Assembly (NCBI GenBank): GCA_964036275.1
Contig: OZ038439.1
Location: 9,112,669 to 9,176,668 of the forward strand
Length of the DNA: 64,000 nt
Source: Litoditis marina
Lineage: Eukaryota; Nematoda; Chromadorea; Rhabditida; Rhabditidae
Direction of reading: 5' to 3'
Shown here in pieces: positions 31,971 to 43,281 of this stretch. The translations under genes were made by a program, and so were the position numbers. The notes below the pieces were generated by a model. The model did not search any database. It was not told the DNA's origin and saw nothing but the letters and a program-made list of their open reading frames with translations. Position 1 is the stretch's first letter; the number at the start of each line of letters is the position of its first letter.

Positions 31971-32156
31971 AATGTCTAACTGAAATGTTTTGTTTTGCTG
32001 TTAGTGTTTCATTCAAAAACGATATTCAGAAATGTAGAACATTTGTGTTTGAGTTTTAGACGTTTTTGGAATGGAAAATAGTTTTTGTACAAATCTCAAT
32101 GTTTCTGCATTGTGGGTCAGCGACCATACCTTCGCGAGATACTGGCCTCCAAATGT

Positions 32157-32238
32157 GCACTGATGTCCGAGTGGTTAAGGAGTTTGACTCGAAATCAAAT
32201 GGGCTCTGCCCGCGTAGGTTCGAATCCTGCTCAGTGCG
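32157..32238 (+). tRNA. tRNA-Ser(CGA), copy L1 (reference description)
   Basis: An 82-nt class II tRNA. The acceptor stem gcactga/tcagtgc is perfect with discriminator G. The D arm is tcc...gga. The anticodon stem tttga/tcaaa encloses the loop ctcgaaa, so the anticodon is CGA, reading UCG serine codons. The long variable arm gggctctgccc and the T arm gtaggttcgaatcctgc are normal for serine tRNAs. There is no intron. A TTTT run begins six bases after the 3' end, a usable Pol III terminator. Other copies in both arms match this one unless noted. Confidence 0.93.
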
Positions 32239-32443
32239 AATATTTTGGCTTATTCTAAATGTGTAACTGAAATGTTTTGTTTTGCTGTTAGGGTTTCATT
32301 CAAGAACGATATTCAGAAATGTAGAACATTTGTGTTTGAGTTTTAGACGTTTTTGGAATGGAAAATAGTTTTTGTACAAATCTCAGTGTTTCTGCATTGT
32401 GGGTCAGCGACCATACTTTCGCGAGATACTGGCCTCCAAATGT

Positions 32444-32525
32444 GCACTGATGTCCGAGTGGTTAAGGAGTTTGACTCGAAATCAAATGGGCTCTCCCCGC
32501 GTAGGTTCGAATCCTGCTCAGTGCG
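32444..32525 (+). tRNA. tRNA-Ser(CGA), copy L2
   Basis: Full length, with one G-to-C change in the variable-arm loop. Confidence 0.88.
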
Positions 32526-32730
32526 AATATTTTGGCTTATTCGAAATGTCTAACTGAAATGCTTTGTTTTGATGTAAGTGTTTCATTCAAAAACGAGATT
32601 CAGAAATGTAGAACATTTGTGTTTGAGTTCTAGACGTTTTTGAGATGGAAAATAGTTTTTGTACAAATCTCAATGTTTCTGCATTGTGGGTCAGCGACCA
32701 TACCTTCGCGAGATACTGGCCTCAAAATGT

Positions 32731-32812
32731 GCACTGATGTCCGAGTGGTTAAGGAGTTTGACTCGAAATCAAATGGGCTCTGCCCGCGTAGGTTCGAATC
32801 CTGCTCAGTGCG
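32731..32812 (+). tRNA. tRNA-Ser(CGA), copy L3
   Basis: Full length, consensus. Confidence 0.9.
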
Positions 32813-33017
32813 AATATTTTGGCTTATTCGAAATGACTAACTGAAATGCTTTGTTTTGATGTTAGTGTTTCATTCAAAAACGAGATTCAGAAATGTAGAA
32901 CAATTCTGTTTGAGTTCTAGACGTTTTTGAAATGGAAAATAGTTTTTGTACAAATCTCAATGTTTCTGCATTGTGGGTCAGCGACCATACCTTCGCGAGA
33001 TACTGGCCTTAAAAGGT

Positions 33018-33099
33018 GCACTGATGTCCGAGTGGTTAAGGAGTTTGACTCGAAATCAAATGGGCTCTGCCCGCGTAGGTTCGAATCCTGCTCAGTGCG
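33018..33099 (+). tRNA. tRNA-Ser(CGA), copy L4
   Basis: Full length, consensus. Confidence 0.9.
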
Positions 33100-33304
33100 A
33101 ATATTTTGGCTTATTCTAAATGTGTAACTGAAATGTTTTGTTTTGCTGTTAGGGTTTCATTCAAAAACGATATTCAGAAATGTAGAACATTTGTGTTTGA
33201 GTTTTAGACGTTTTTGGAATGGAAAATAGTTTTTGTACAAATCTCAGTGTTTCTGCATTGTGGGTCAGCGACCATACCTTCGCGAGATACTGGCCTCCAA
33301 ATGT

Positions 33305-33386
33305 GCACTGATGTCCGAGTGGTTAAGGAGTTTGACTCGAAATCAAATGGGCTCTGCCCGCGTACGTTCGAATCCTGCTCAGTGCG
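33305..33386 (+). tRNA. tRNA-Ser(CGA), copy L5
   Basis: Full length. gtacg replaces gtagg in the T stem, creating a mismatch. Confidence 0.85.
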
Positions 33387-33589
33387 AATATTTTGGCTTA
33401 TTCTAAATGTCTAACTGAAATGTTTTTTTCTATGTTAATTTTGCATTGAAAAACGAGATGTAAAAATGTAGACCATTTGTGTACGAGTTTCATACGTTTT
33501 TAAACTGAAAAATACTTTTGTACAAATCTCAATGTTTCTGCATTGTGGGTCAGCGACCATACCTTCGCGAGATACTGGCCTCCAAATGT

Positions 33590-33671
33590 GCACTGATGTC
33601 CGAGTGGTTAAGGAGTTTGACTCGAAATCAAATGGGCTCTGCCCGCGTAGGTTCGAATCCTGCTCAGTGCG
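33590..33671 (+). tRNA. tRNA-Ser(CGA), copy L6
   Basis: Full length, consensus, in a 285-bp unit. Confidence 0.9.
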
Positions 33672-33876
33672 AATATTTTGGCTTATTCTAAATGTGTAAC
33701 TGAAATGTTTTGTTTTGCTGGTAGGGTTTCATTCAAGAACGATATTCAGAAATGTAGAACATTTGTGTTTGAGTTTTAGACGTTTTTGGAATGGAAAATA
33801 GTTTTTGTACAAATCTCAGTGTTTCTGCATTGTGGGTCAGCGACCATACCTTCGCGAGATACTGGCCTCCAAATGT

Positions 33877-33958
33877 GCACTGATGTTCGAGTGGTTAAGG
33901 AGTTTGACTCGAAATCAAATGGGCTCTGCCCGCGTAGGTTCGAATCCTGCTCAGTGCG
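33877..33958 (+). tRNA. tRNA-Ser(CGA), copy L7
   Basis: Full length. A C-to-T change in the D stem (ttc for tcc) gives a G-U pair. Confidence 0.87.
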
Positions 33959-34163
33959 AATATTTTGGTTTATTCTAAATGTGTAACTGAAATGTTTTGT
34001 TTTGCTGATAGGGTTTCATTCAAGAACGATATTCAGAAATGTAAAACATTTGTGTTTGAGTTTTAGACGTTTTTGGAATGGAAAATAGTTTTTGTACAAA
34101 TCTCAATGTTTCTGCATTGTGGGTCAGCGCCCATACTTTCGCGAGATACTGGCCTCCAAATGT

Positions 34164-34245
34164 GCACTGATGTCCGAGTGGTTAAGGAGTTTGACTCGAA
34201 ATCAAATGGGCTCTGCCCGCGTAGGTTCGAATCCTGCTCAGTGCG
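34164..34245 (+). tRNA. tRNA-Ser(CGA), copy L8
   Basis: Full length, consensus. Confidence 0.9.
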
Positions 34246-34450
34246 AATATTTTGGCTTATTCCAAATGTCTTACTGAAATGTTTTGTTTTGCTGTTAGTG
34301 TTTCATTCAAAAACGATATTCAGAAATGTAGAACATTTGTGTTTGAGTTTTAGACGTTTTTGGAATGGAAAATAGTTTTTGTACAAATCTCAATGTTTCT
34401 GCATTGTGGGTCAGCGACCATACCTTCGCGAGATACTGACCTCCAAATGT

Positions 34451-34532
34451 GCACTGATGTCCGAGTGGTTAAGGAGTTTGACTCGAAATCAAATGGGCTC
34501 TGCCCGCGTAGGTTCGAATCCTGCTCAGTGCG
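34451..34532 (+). tRNA. tRNA-Ser(CGA), copy L9
   Basis: Full length, consensus. Confidence 0.9.
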
Positions 34533-34735
34533 AATATTTTGGCTTATTCTAAATGTCTAACTGAAATGTTTTTTTCGATGTTAATTTTGCATTGAAAAAC
34601 GAGATGTAAAAATGTAGACCATTTGTGTACGAGTTTCATACGTTTTTAAACTGAAAAATACTTTTGTACAAATCTCAATGTTTCTGCATTGTGGGTCAGC
34701 GACCATACCTTCGTGAGTTACTGGCCTCCAAATGT

Positions 34736-34817
34736 GCACTGATGTCCGAGTGGTTAAGGAGTTTGACTCGAAATCAAATGGGCTCTGCCCGCGTAGGTTC
34801 GAATCCTGCTCAGTGCG
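34736..34817 (+). tRNA. tRNA-Ser(CGA), copy L10
   Basis: Full length, consensus. Confidence 0.9.
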
Positions 34818-35022
34818 AATATTTTGGCTTATTCGAAATGTCTAACTGAAATGCTTTGTTTTGATGTAAGTGTTTCATTCAAAAACGAGATTCAGAAATG
34901 TAGAACATTTGTGTTTGAGTTCTAGACGTTTTTGAGATGGAAAATAGTTTTTGTACAAATCTCAATGTTTCTGCATTGTGGGTCAGCGACCATACCTTCG
35001 CGAGATACTGGCCTCAAAATGT

Positions 35023-35104
35023 GCACTGATGTCCGAGTGGTTAAGGAGTTTGACTCGAAATCAAATGGGCTCTGCCCGCTTAGGTTCGAATCCTGCTCAG
35101 TGCG
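35023..35104 (+). tRNA. tRNA-Ser(CGA), copy L11
   Basis: Full length. The first base of the T stem changes from G to T. Confidence 0.86.
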
Positions 35105-35309
35105 AATATTTTGGCTTATTCGAAATGACTAACTGAAATGCTTTGTTTTGATGTTAGTGTTTCATTCAAAAACGAGATTCAGAAATGTAGAACAATTCTG
35201 TTTGAGTTCTAGACGTTTTTGAAATGGAAAATAGTTTTTGTACAAATCTCAATGTTTCTGCATTGTGGGTCAGCGACCATACCTTCGCGAGATACTGGCC
35301 TCAAAATGT

Positions 35310-35391
35310 GCACTGATGTCCGAGTGGTTAAGGAGTTTGACTCGAAATCAAATGGGCTCTGCCCGCTTAGGTTCGAATCCTGCTCAGTGCG
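35310..35391 (+). tRNA. tRNA-Ser(CGA), copy L12
   Basis: Full length, with the same T-stem change as L11. Confidence 0.86.
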
Positions 35392-35596
35392 AATATTTTG
35401 GCTTATTCGAAATGACTAACTGAAATGCTTTGTTTTGATGTTAGTGTTTCATTCAAAAACGAGATTCAGAAATGTAGAACAATTCTGTTTGAGTTCTAGA
35501 CGTTTTTGAAATGGAAAATAGTTTTTGTACAAATCTCAATGTTTCTGCATTGTGGGTCAGCGACCATACCTTCGCGAGATACTGGCCTCCAAATGT

Positions 35597-35678
35597 GCAC
35601 TGATGTCCGAGTGGTTAAGGAGTTTGACTCGAAATCAAATGGGCTCTGCCCGCGTACGTTCGAATCCTGCTCAGTGCG
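35597..35678 (+). tRNA. tRNA-Ser(CGA), copy L13
   Basis: Full length, with the same T-stem mismatch as L5. Confidence 0.85.
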
Positions 35679-35881
35679 AATATTTTGGCTTATTCTAAAT
35701 GTCTAACTGAAATGTTTTTTTCTATGTTAATTTTGCATTGAAAAACGAGATGTAAAAATGTAGACCATTTGTGTACGAGTTTCATACGTTTTTAAACTGA
35801 AAAATACTTTTGTACAAATCTCAATGTTTCTGCATTGTGGGTCAGCGACCATACCTTCGCGAGATACTGGCCTCCAAATGT

Positions 35882-35963
35882 GCACTGATGTCCGAGTGGT
35901 TAAGGAGTTTGACTCGAAATCAAATGGGCTCTGCCCGCGTAGGTTCGAATCCTGCTCAGTGCG
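35882..35963 (+). tRNA. tRNA-Ser(CGA), copy L14
   Basis: Full length, consensus. Confidence 0.9.
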
Positions 35964-36168
35964 AATATTTTGGCTTATTCTAAATGTGTAACTGAAATGT
36001 TTTGTTTTGCTGGTAGGGTTTCATTCAAGAACGATATTCAGAAATGTAGAACATTTGTGTTTGAGTTTTAGACGTTTTTGGAATGGAAAATAGTTTTTGT
36101 ACAAATCTCAGTGTTTCTGCATTGTGGGTCAGCGACCATACCTTCGCGAGATACTGGCCTCCAAATGT

Positions 36169-36250
36169 GCACTGATGTTCGAGTGGTTAAGGAGTTTGAC
36201 TCGAAATCAAATGGGCTCTGCCCGCGTAGGTTCGAATCCTGCTCAGTGCG
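36169..36250 (+). tRNA. tRNA-Ser(CGA), copy L15
   Basis: Full length, with the same D-stem change as L7. Confidence 0.87.
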
Positions 36251-36455
36251 AATATTTTGGTTTATTCTAAATGTGTAACTGAAATGTTTTGTTTTGCTGA
36301 TAGGGTTTCATTCAAGAACGATATTCAGAAATGTAAAACATTTGTGTTTGAGTTTTAGACGTTTTTGGAATGGAAAATAGTTTTTGTACAAATCTCAATG
36401 TTTCTGCATTGTGGGTCAGCGCCCATACTTTCGCGAGATACTGGCCTCCAAATGT

Positions 36456-36537
36456 GCACTGATGTCCGAGTGGTTAAGGAGTTTGACTCGAAATCAAATG
36501 GGCTCTGCCCGCGTAGGTTCGAATCCTGCTCAGTGCG
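36456..36537 (+). tRNA. tRNA-Ser(CGA), copy L16
   Basis: Full length, consensus. Confidence 0.9.
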
Positions 36538-36742
36538 AATATTTTGGCTTATTCCAAATGTCTTACTGAAATGTTTTGTTTTGCTGTTAGTGTTTCATTC
36601 AAAAACGATATTCAGAAATGTAGAACATTTGTGTTTGAGTTTTAGACGTTTTTGGAATGGAAAATAGTTTTTGTACAAATCTCAATGTTTCTGCATTGTG
36701 GGTCAGCGACCATACCTTCGCGAGATACTGGCCTCCAAATGT

Positions 36743-36824
36743 GCACTGATGTCCGAGTGGTTAAGGAGTTTGACTCGAAATCAAATGGGCTCTGCCCGCG
36801 TAGGTTCGAATCCTGCTCAGTGCG
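36743..36824 (+). tRNA. tRNA-Ser(CGA), copy L17
   Basis: Full length, consensus. Confidence 0.9.
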
Positions 36825-37027
36825 AATATTTTGGCTTATTCTAAATGTCTAGCTGAAATGTTTTTTTCGATGTTAATTTTGCATTGAAAAACGAGATGTA
36901 AAAATGTAGACCATTTGTGTACGAGTTTCATACGTTTTTAAACTGAAAAATACTTTTGTACAAATCTCAATGTTTCTGCATTGTGGGTCAGCGACCATAC
37001 CTTCGCGAGATACTGGCCTCCAAATGT

Positions 37028-37109
37028 GCACTGATGTCCGAGTGGTTAAGGAGTTTGACTCGAAATCAAATGGGCTCTGCCCGCGTAGGTTCGAATCCTG
37101 CTCAGTGCG
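37028..37109 (+). tRNA. tRNA-Ser(CGA), copy L18
   Basis: Full length, consensus. Confidence 0.9.
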
Positions 37110-37314
37110 AATATTTTGGTTTATTCTAAATGTGTAACTGAAATGTTTTGTTTTGCTGTTAGGGTTTCATTCAAGAACGATATTCAGAAATGTAAAACAT
37201 TTGTGTTTGAGTTTTAGACGTTTTTGGAATGGAAAATAGTTTTTGTACAAATCTCAATGTTTCTGCATTGTGGGTCAGCGCCCATACTTTCGCGAGATAC
37301 TGGCCTCCAAATGT

Positions 37315-37396
37315 GCACTGATGTCCGAGTGGTTAAGGAGTTTGACTCGAAATCAAATGGGCTCTGCCCGCGTAGGTTCGAATCCTGCTCAGTGCG
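37315..37396 (+). tRNA. tRNA-Ser(CGA), copy L19
   Basis: Full length, consensus. Confidence 0.9.
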
Positions 37397-37601
37397 AATA
37401 TTTTGGCTTATTCCAAATGTCTTACTGAAATGTTTTGTTTTGCTGTTAGTGTTTCATTCAAAAACGATATTCAGAAATGTAGAACATTTGTGTTTGAGTT
37501 TTAGACGTTTTTGGAATGGAAAATAGTTTTTGTACAAATCTCAATGTTTCTGCATTGTGGGTCAGCGACCATACCTTCGCGAGATACTGACCTCCAAATG
37601 T

Positions 37602-37683
37602 GCACTGATGTCCGAGTGGTTAAGGAGTTTGACTCGAAATCAAATGGGCTCTGCCCGCGTAGGTTCGAATCCTGCTCAGTGCG
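37602..37683 (+). tRNA. tRNA-Ser(CGA), copy L20
   Basis: Full length, consensus. Confidence 0.9.
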
Positions 37684-37886
37684 AATATTTTGGCTTATTC
37701 TAAATGTCTAACTGAAATGTTTTTTTCGATGTTAATTTTGCATTGAAAAACGAGATGTAAAAATGTAGACCATTTGTGTACGAGTTTCATACGTTTTTAA
37801 ACTGAAAAATACTTTTGTACAAATCTCAATGTTTCTGCATTGTGGGTCAGCGACCATACCTTCGTGAGATACTGGCCTCCAAATGT

Positions 37887-37968
37887 GCACTGATGTCCGA
37901 GTGGTTAAGGAGTTTGACTCGAAATCAAATGGGCTCTGCCCGCGTAGGTTCGAATCCTGCTCAGTGCG
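37887..37968 (+). tRNA. tRNA-Ser(CGA), copy L21
   Basis: Full length, consensus. Confidence 0.9.
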
Positions 37969-38173
37969 AATATTTTGGCTTATTCTAAATGTGTAACTGA
38001 AATGTTTTGTTTTGCTGTTAGGGTTTCATTCAAGAACGATATTCAGAAATGTAGAACATTTGTGTTTGAGTTTTAGACCATTTTGGAATGGAAAATAGTT
38101 TTTGTACAAATCTCAATGTTTCTGCATTGTGGGTCAGCGCCCATACTTTCGCGAGATACTGGCCTCCAAATGT

Positions 38174-38255
38174 GCACTGATGTCCGAGTGGTTAAGGAGT
38201 TTGACTCGAAATCAAATGGGCTCTGCCCGCGTAGGTTCGAATCCTGCTCAGTGCG
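38174..38255 (+). tRNA. tRNA-Ser(CGA), copy L22
   Basis: Full length, consensus. Confidence 0.9.
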
Positions 38256-38460
38256 AATATTTTGGCTTATTCCAAATGTCTTACTGAAATGTTTTGTTTT
38301 GCTGTTAGTGTTTCATTCAAAAACGATATTCAGAAATGTAGAACATTTGTGTTTGAGTTTTAGACGTTTTTGGAATGGAAAATAGTTTTTGTACAAATCT
38401 CAATGTTTCTGCATTGTGGGTCAGCGACCATACCTTCGCGAGATACTGACCTCCAAATGT

Positions 38461-38542
38461 GCACTGATGTCCGAGTGGTTAAGGAGTTTGACTCGAAATC
38501 AAATGGGCTCTGCCCGCGTAGGTTCGAATCCTGCTCAGTGCG
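38461..38542 (+). tRNA. tRNA-Ser(CGA), copy L23
   Basis: Full length, consensus. Confidence 0.9.
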
Positions 38543-38745
38543 AATATTTTGGCTTATTCTAAATGTCTAACTGAAATGTTTTTTTCGATGTTAATTTTGC
38601 ATTGAAAAACGAGATGTAAAAATGTAGACCATTTGTGTACGAGTTTCATACGTTTTTAAACTGAAAAATACTTTTGTACAAATCTCAATGTTTCTGCATT
38701 GTGGGTCAGCGACCATACCTTCGTGAGATACTGGCCTCCAAATGT

Positions 38746-38827
38746 GCACTGATGTCCGAGTGGTTAAGGAGTTTGACTCGAAATCAAATGGGCTCTGCCC
38801 GCGTAGGTTTGAATCCTGCTCAGTGCG
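38746..38827 (+). tRNA. tRNA-Ser(CGA), copy L24
   Basis: Full length. The T loop reads tttgaat, which alters the conserved B-box C and probably weakens transcription. Confidence 0.78.
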
Positions 38828-39032
38828 AATATTTTGGCTTATTCTAAATGTGTAACTGAAATGTTTTGTTTTGCTGTTAGGGTTTCATTCAAGAACGATA
38901 TTCAGAAATGTAGAACATTTGTGTTTGAGTTTTAGACCATTTTGGAATGGAAAATAGTTTTTGTACAAATCTCAATGTTTCTGCATTGTGGGTCAGCGCC
39001 CATACTTTCGCGAGATACTGGCCTCCAAATGT

Positions 39033-39084
39033 GCACTGATGTCCGAGTGGTTAAGGAGTTTGACTCGAAATCAAATGGGCTCTG
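39033..39084 (+). pseudogene. truncated tRNA-Ser, unit T7
   Basis: Same 52-nt truncation as T1-T6, isolated inside the array. Confidence 0.9.
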
Positions 39085-39270
39085 AATGTCTAACTGAAAT
39101 GTTTTGTTTTGCTGTTAGTGTTTCATTCAAAAACGATATTCAGAAATGTAGAACATTTGTGTTTGAGTTTTAGACGTTTTTGGAATGGAAAATAGTTTTT
39201 GTACAAATCTCAATGTTTCTGCCTTGTGGGTCAGCGACCATACCTTCGCGAGATACTGGCCTCCAAATGT

Positions 39271-39352
39271 GCACTGATGTCCGAGTGGTTAAGGAGTTTG
39301 ACTCGAAATCAAATGGGCTCTGCCCGCGTAGGTTCGAATCCTGCTCAGTGCG
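39271..39352 (+). tRNA. tRNA-Ser(CGA), copy L25
   Basis: Full length, consensus. Confidence 0.9.
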
Positions 39353-39555
39353 AATATTTTGGCTTATTCTAAATGTCTAACTGAAATGTTTTTTTCGATG
39401 TTAATTTTGCATTGAAAAACGAGATGTAAAAATGTAGACCATTTGTGTACGAGTTTCATACGTTTTTAAACTGAAAAATACTTTTGTACAAATCTCAATG
39501 TTTCTGCATTGTGGGTCAGCGACCATACCTTCGCGAGATACTGGCCTCCAAATGT

Positions 39556-39637
39556 GCACTGATGTCCGAGTGGTTAAGGAGTTTGACTCGAAATCAAATG
39601 GGCTCTGCCCGCGTAGGTTCGAATCCTGCTCAGTGCG
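39556..39637 (+). tRNA. tRNA-Ser(CGA), copy L26
   Basis: Full length, consensus. Confidence 0.9.
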
Positions 39638-39842
39638 AATATTTTGGCTTATTCTAAATGTGTAACTGAAATGTTTTGTTTTGCTGTTAGTGTTTCATTC
39701 AAAAACGATATTCAGAAATGTAGAACATTTGTGTTTGAGTTTTAGACGTTTTTGGAATGGAAAATAGTTTTTGTACAAATCTCAATGTTTCTGCATTGTG
39801 GGTCAGCGACCATACCTTCGCGAGATACTGGCCTCAGAATGT

Positions 39843-39924
39843 GCACTGATGTCCGAGTGATTAAGGAGTTTGACTCGAAATCAAATGGGCTCTGCCCGCG
39901 TAGGTTCGAATCCTGCTCAGTGCG
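39843..39924 (+). tRNA. tRNA-Ser(CGA), copy L27
   Basis: Full length. A G-to-A change in the D-loop GG pair (gagtgatta) affects the A box. Confidence 0.8.
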
Positions 39925-40129
39925 AATATTTTGGCTTATTCTAAATGTGTAACTGAAATGTTTTGTTTTGCTGTTAGTGTTTCATTCAAAAACGATATTC
40001 AGAAATGTAGAACATTTGTGTTTGAGTTTTAGACGTTTTTGGAATGAAAAATAGTTTTTGTACAAATCTCAATGTTTCTGCATTGTGGGTCAGCGACCAT
40101 ACCTTCGTGAGATACTGGCCTCCAAATGT

Positions 40130-40211
40130 GCACTGATGTCCGAGTGGTTAAGGAGTTTGACTCGAAATCAAATGGGCTCTGCCCGCGTAGGTTCGAATCC
40201 TGCTCAGTGCG
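40130..40211 (+). tRNA. tRNA-Ser(CGA), copy L28
   Basis: Full length, consensus. Confidence 0.9.
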
Positions 40212-40408
40212 AATATTTTGGCTTATTCTAAATGTGTAACTGAAATGTTTTGTTTTGCTGTTAGGGTTTCATTCAAGAACGATATTCAGAAATGTAGAAC
40301 ATTTGTGTTTGAGTTTTAGACGTTTTTGGCATGGAAAATAGTTTTTGTACAAATCTCAATGTTTCTGCATTGTGGGTCAGCGACCATACCTTCGCGAGAT
40401 ACTAATGT

Positions 40409-40490
40409 GCACTGATGTCCGAGTGGTTAAGGAGTTTGACTCGAAATCAAATGGGCTCTGCCCGCGTAGGTTCGAATCCTGCTCAGTGCG
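40409..40490 (+). tRNA. tRNA-Ser(CGA), copy L29
   Basis: Full length. The 5' flank lacks 8 bp. Confidence 0.89.
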
Positions 40491-40687
40491 AATATTTTGG
40501 CTTATTCTAAATGTGTAACTGAAATGTTTTGTTTTGCTGTTAGGGTTTCATTCAAGAACGATATTCAGAAATGTAGAACATTTGTGTTTGAGTTTTAGAC
40601 GTTTTTGGCATGGAAAATAGTTTTTGTACAAATCTCAATGTTTCTGCATTGTGGGTCAGCGACCATACCTTCGCGAGATACTAATGT

Positions 40688-40769
40688 GCACTGATGTCCG
40701 AGTGGTTAAGGAGTTTGACTCGAAATCAAATGGGCTCTGCCTGCGTAGGTTCGAATCCTGCTCAGTGCG
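40688..40769 (+). tRNA. tRNA-Ser(CGA), copy L30
   Basis: Full length, with a C-to-T change in the variable arm. The 5' flank lacks 8 bp. Confidence 0.87.
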
Positions 40770-40972
40770 ATTATTTTGGCTTATTCTAAATGTCTAACTG
40801 AAATGTTTTTTTCGATGTTAATTTTGCATTGAAAAACGAGATGTAAAAATGTAGACCATTTGTGTACGAGTTTCATACGTTTTTAAACTGAAAAATACTT
40901 TTGTACAAATCTCAATGTTTCTGCATTGTGGGTCAGCGACCATACCTTCGTGAGATACTGGCCTCCAAATGT

Positions 40973-41054
40973 GCACTGATGTCCGAGTGGTTAAGGAGTT
41001 TGACTCGAAATCAAATGGGCTCTGCCCGCGTAGGTTCGAATCCTGCTCAGTGCG
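40973..41054 (+). tRNA. tRNA-Ser(CGA), copy L31
   Basis: Full length, consensus. Confidence 0.9.
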
Positions 41055-41259
41055 AATATTTTGGCTTATTCTAAATGTGTAACTGAAATGTTTTGTTTTG
41101 CTGTTAGGGTTTCATTCAAGAACGATATTCAGAAATGTAGAACATTTGTGTTTGAGTTTTAGACCATTTTGGAATGGAAAATAGTTTTTGTACAAATCTC
41201 AATGTTTCTGCATTGTGGGTCAGCGCCCATACTTTCGCGAGATACTGGCCTCCAAATGT

Positions 41260-41341
41260 GCACTGATGTCCGAGTGGTTAAGGAGTTTGACTCGAAATCA
41301 AATGGGCTCTGCCCGCGTAGGTTCGAATCCTGCTCAGTGCG
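41260..41341 (+). tRNA. tRNA-Ser(CGA), copy L32
   Basis: Full length, consensus. Confidence 0.9.
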
Positions 41342-41538
41342 AATATTTTGGCTTATTCTAAATGTGTAACTGAAATGTTTTGTTTTGCTGTTAGGGTTTC
41401 ATTCAAGAACGATATTCAGAAATGTAGAACATTTGTGTTTGAGTTTTAGACGTTTTTGGCATGGAAAATAGTTTTTGTACAAATCTCAATGTTTCTGCAT
41501 TGTGGGTCAGCGACCATACCTTCGCGAGATACTAATGT

Positions 41539-41620
41539 GCACTGATGTCCGAGTGGTTAAGGAGTTTGACTCGAAATCAAATGGGCTCTGCCCGCGTAGG
41601 TTCGAATCCTGCTCAGTGCG
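41539..41620 (+). tRNA. tRNA-Ser(CGA), copy L33
   Basis: Full length. The 5' flank lacks 8 bp. Confidence 0.89.
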
Positions 41621-41817
41621 AATATTTTGGCTTATTCTAAATGTGTAACTGAAATGTTTTGTTTTGCTGTTAGGGTTTCATTCAAGAACGATATTCAGAA
41701 ATGTAGAACATTTGTGTTTGAGTTTTAGACGTTTTTGGCATGGAAAATAGTTTTTGTACAAATCTCAATGTTTCTGCATTGTGGGTCAGCGACCATACCT
41801 TCGCGAGATACTAATGT

Positions 41818-41899
41818 GCACTGATGTCCGAGTGGTTAAGGAGTTTGACTCGAAATCAAATGGGCTCTGCCTGCGTAGGTTCGAATCCTGCTCAGTGCG
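41818..41899 (+). tRNA. tRNA-Ser(CGA), copy L34
   Basis: Full length, with the same variable-arm change as L30. Confidence 0.87.
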
Positions 41900-42102
41900 A
41901 ATATTTTGGCTTATTCTAAATGTCTAACTGAAATGTTTTTTTCGATGTTAATTTTGCATTGAAAAACGAGATGTAAAAATGTAGACCATTTGTGTACGAG
42001 TTTCATACGTTTTTAAACTGAAAAATACTTTTGTACAAATCTCAATGTTTCTGCATTGTGGGTCAGCGACCATACCTTCGTGAGATACTGGCCTCCAAAT
42101 GT

Positions 42103-42184
42103 GCACTGATGTCCGAGTGGTTAAGGAGTTTGACTCGAAATCAAATGGGCTCTGCCCGCGTAGGTTCGAATCCTGCTCAGTGCG
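42103..42184 (+). tRNA. tRNA-Ser(CGA), copy L35
   Basis: Full length, consensus. Confidence 0.9.
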
Positions 42185-42389
42185 AATATTTTGGCTTATT
42201 CTAAATGTGTAACTGAAATGTTTTGTTTTGCTGTTAGGGTTTCATTCAAGAACGATATTCAGAAATGTAGAACATTTGTGTTTGAGTTTTAGACCATTTT
42301 GGAATGGAAAATAGTTTTTGTACAAATCTCAATGTTTCTGCATTGTGGGTCAGCGCCCATACTTTCGCGAGATACTGGCCTCCAAATGT

Positions 42390-42441
42390 GCACTGATGTC
42401 CGAGTGGTTAAGGAGTTTGACTCGAAATCAAATGGGCTCTG
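42390..42441 (+). pseudogene. truncated tRNA-Ser, unit T8
   Basis: Same 52-nt truncation, isolated inside the array. Confidence 0.9.
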
Positions 42442-42627
42442 AATGTCTAACTGAAATGTTTTGTTTTGCTGTTAGTGTTTCATTCAAAAACGATATTCAG
42501 AAATGTAGAACATTTGTGTTTGAGTTTTAGACGTTTTTGGAATGGAAAATAGTTTTTGTACAAATCTCAATGTTTCTGCATTGTGGGTCAGCGACCATAC
42601 CTTCGCGAGATACTGGCCTCCAAATGT

Positions 42628-42709
42628 GCACTGATGTCCGAGTGGTTAAGGAGTTTGACTCGAAATCAAATGGGCTCTGCCCGCGTAGGTTCGAATCCTG
42701 CTCAGTGCG
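42628..42709 (+). tRNA. tRNA-Ser(CGA), copy L36
   Basis: Full length, consensus. Confidence 0.9.
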
Positions 42710-42912
42710 AATATTTTGGCTTATTCTAAATGTCTAGCTGAAATGTTTTTTTCGATGTTAATTTTGCATTGAAAAACGAGATGTAAAAATGTAGACCATT
42801 TGTGTACGAGTTTCATACGTTTTTAAACTGAAAAATACTTTTGTACAAATCTCAATGTTTCTGCATTGTGGGTCAGCGACCATACCTTCGCGAGATACTG
42901 GCCTCCAAATGT

Positions 42913-42994
42913 GCACTGATGTCCGAGTGGTTAAGGAGTTTGACTCGAAATCAAATGGGCTCTGCCCGCGTAGGTTCGAATCCTGCTCAGTGCG
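42913..42994 (+). tRNA. tRNA-Ser(CGA), copy L37
   Basis: Full length, consensus. Confidence 0.9.
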
Positions 42995-43199
42995 AATATT
43001 TTGGCTTATTCTAAATGTGTAACTGAAATGTTTTGTTTTGCTGTTAGTGTTTCATTCAAAAACGATATTCAGAAATGTAGAACATTTGTGTTTGAGTTTT
43101 AGACGTTTTTGGAATGGAAAATAGTTTTTGTACAAATCTCAATGTTTCTGCATTGTGGGTCAGCGACCATACCTTCGCGAGATACTGGCCTCCAAATGT

Positions 43200-43281
43200 G
43201 CACTGATGTCCGAGTGGTTAAGGAGTTTGACTCGAAATCAAATGGGCTCTGCCCGCGTAGGTTCGAATCCTGCTCAGTGCG
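43200..43281 (+). tRNA. tRNA-Ser(CGA), copy L38
   Basis: Full length, consensus. Confidence 0.9.

Noticed and set aside
32157..32238. Selenocysteine tRNA
   Set aside because: The anticodon is CGA, not TCA, and the acceptor stem is the normal 7 bp.
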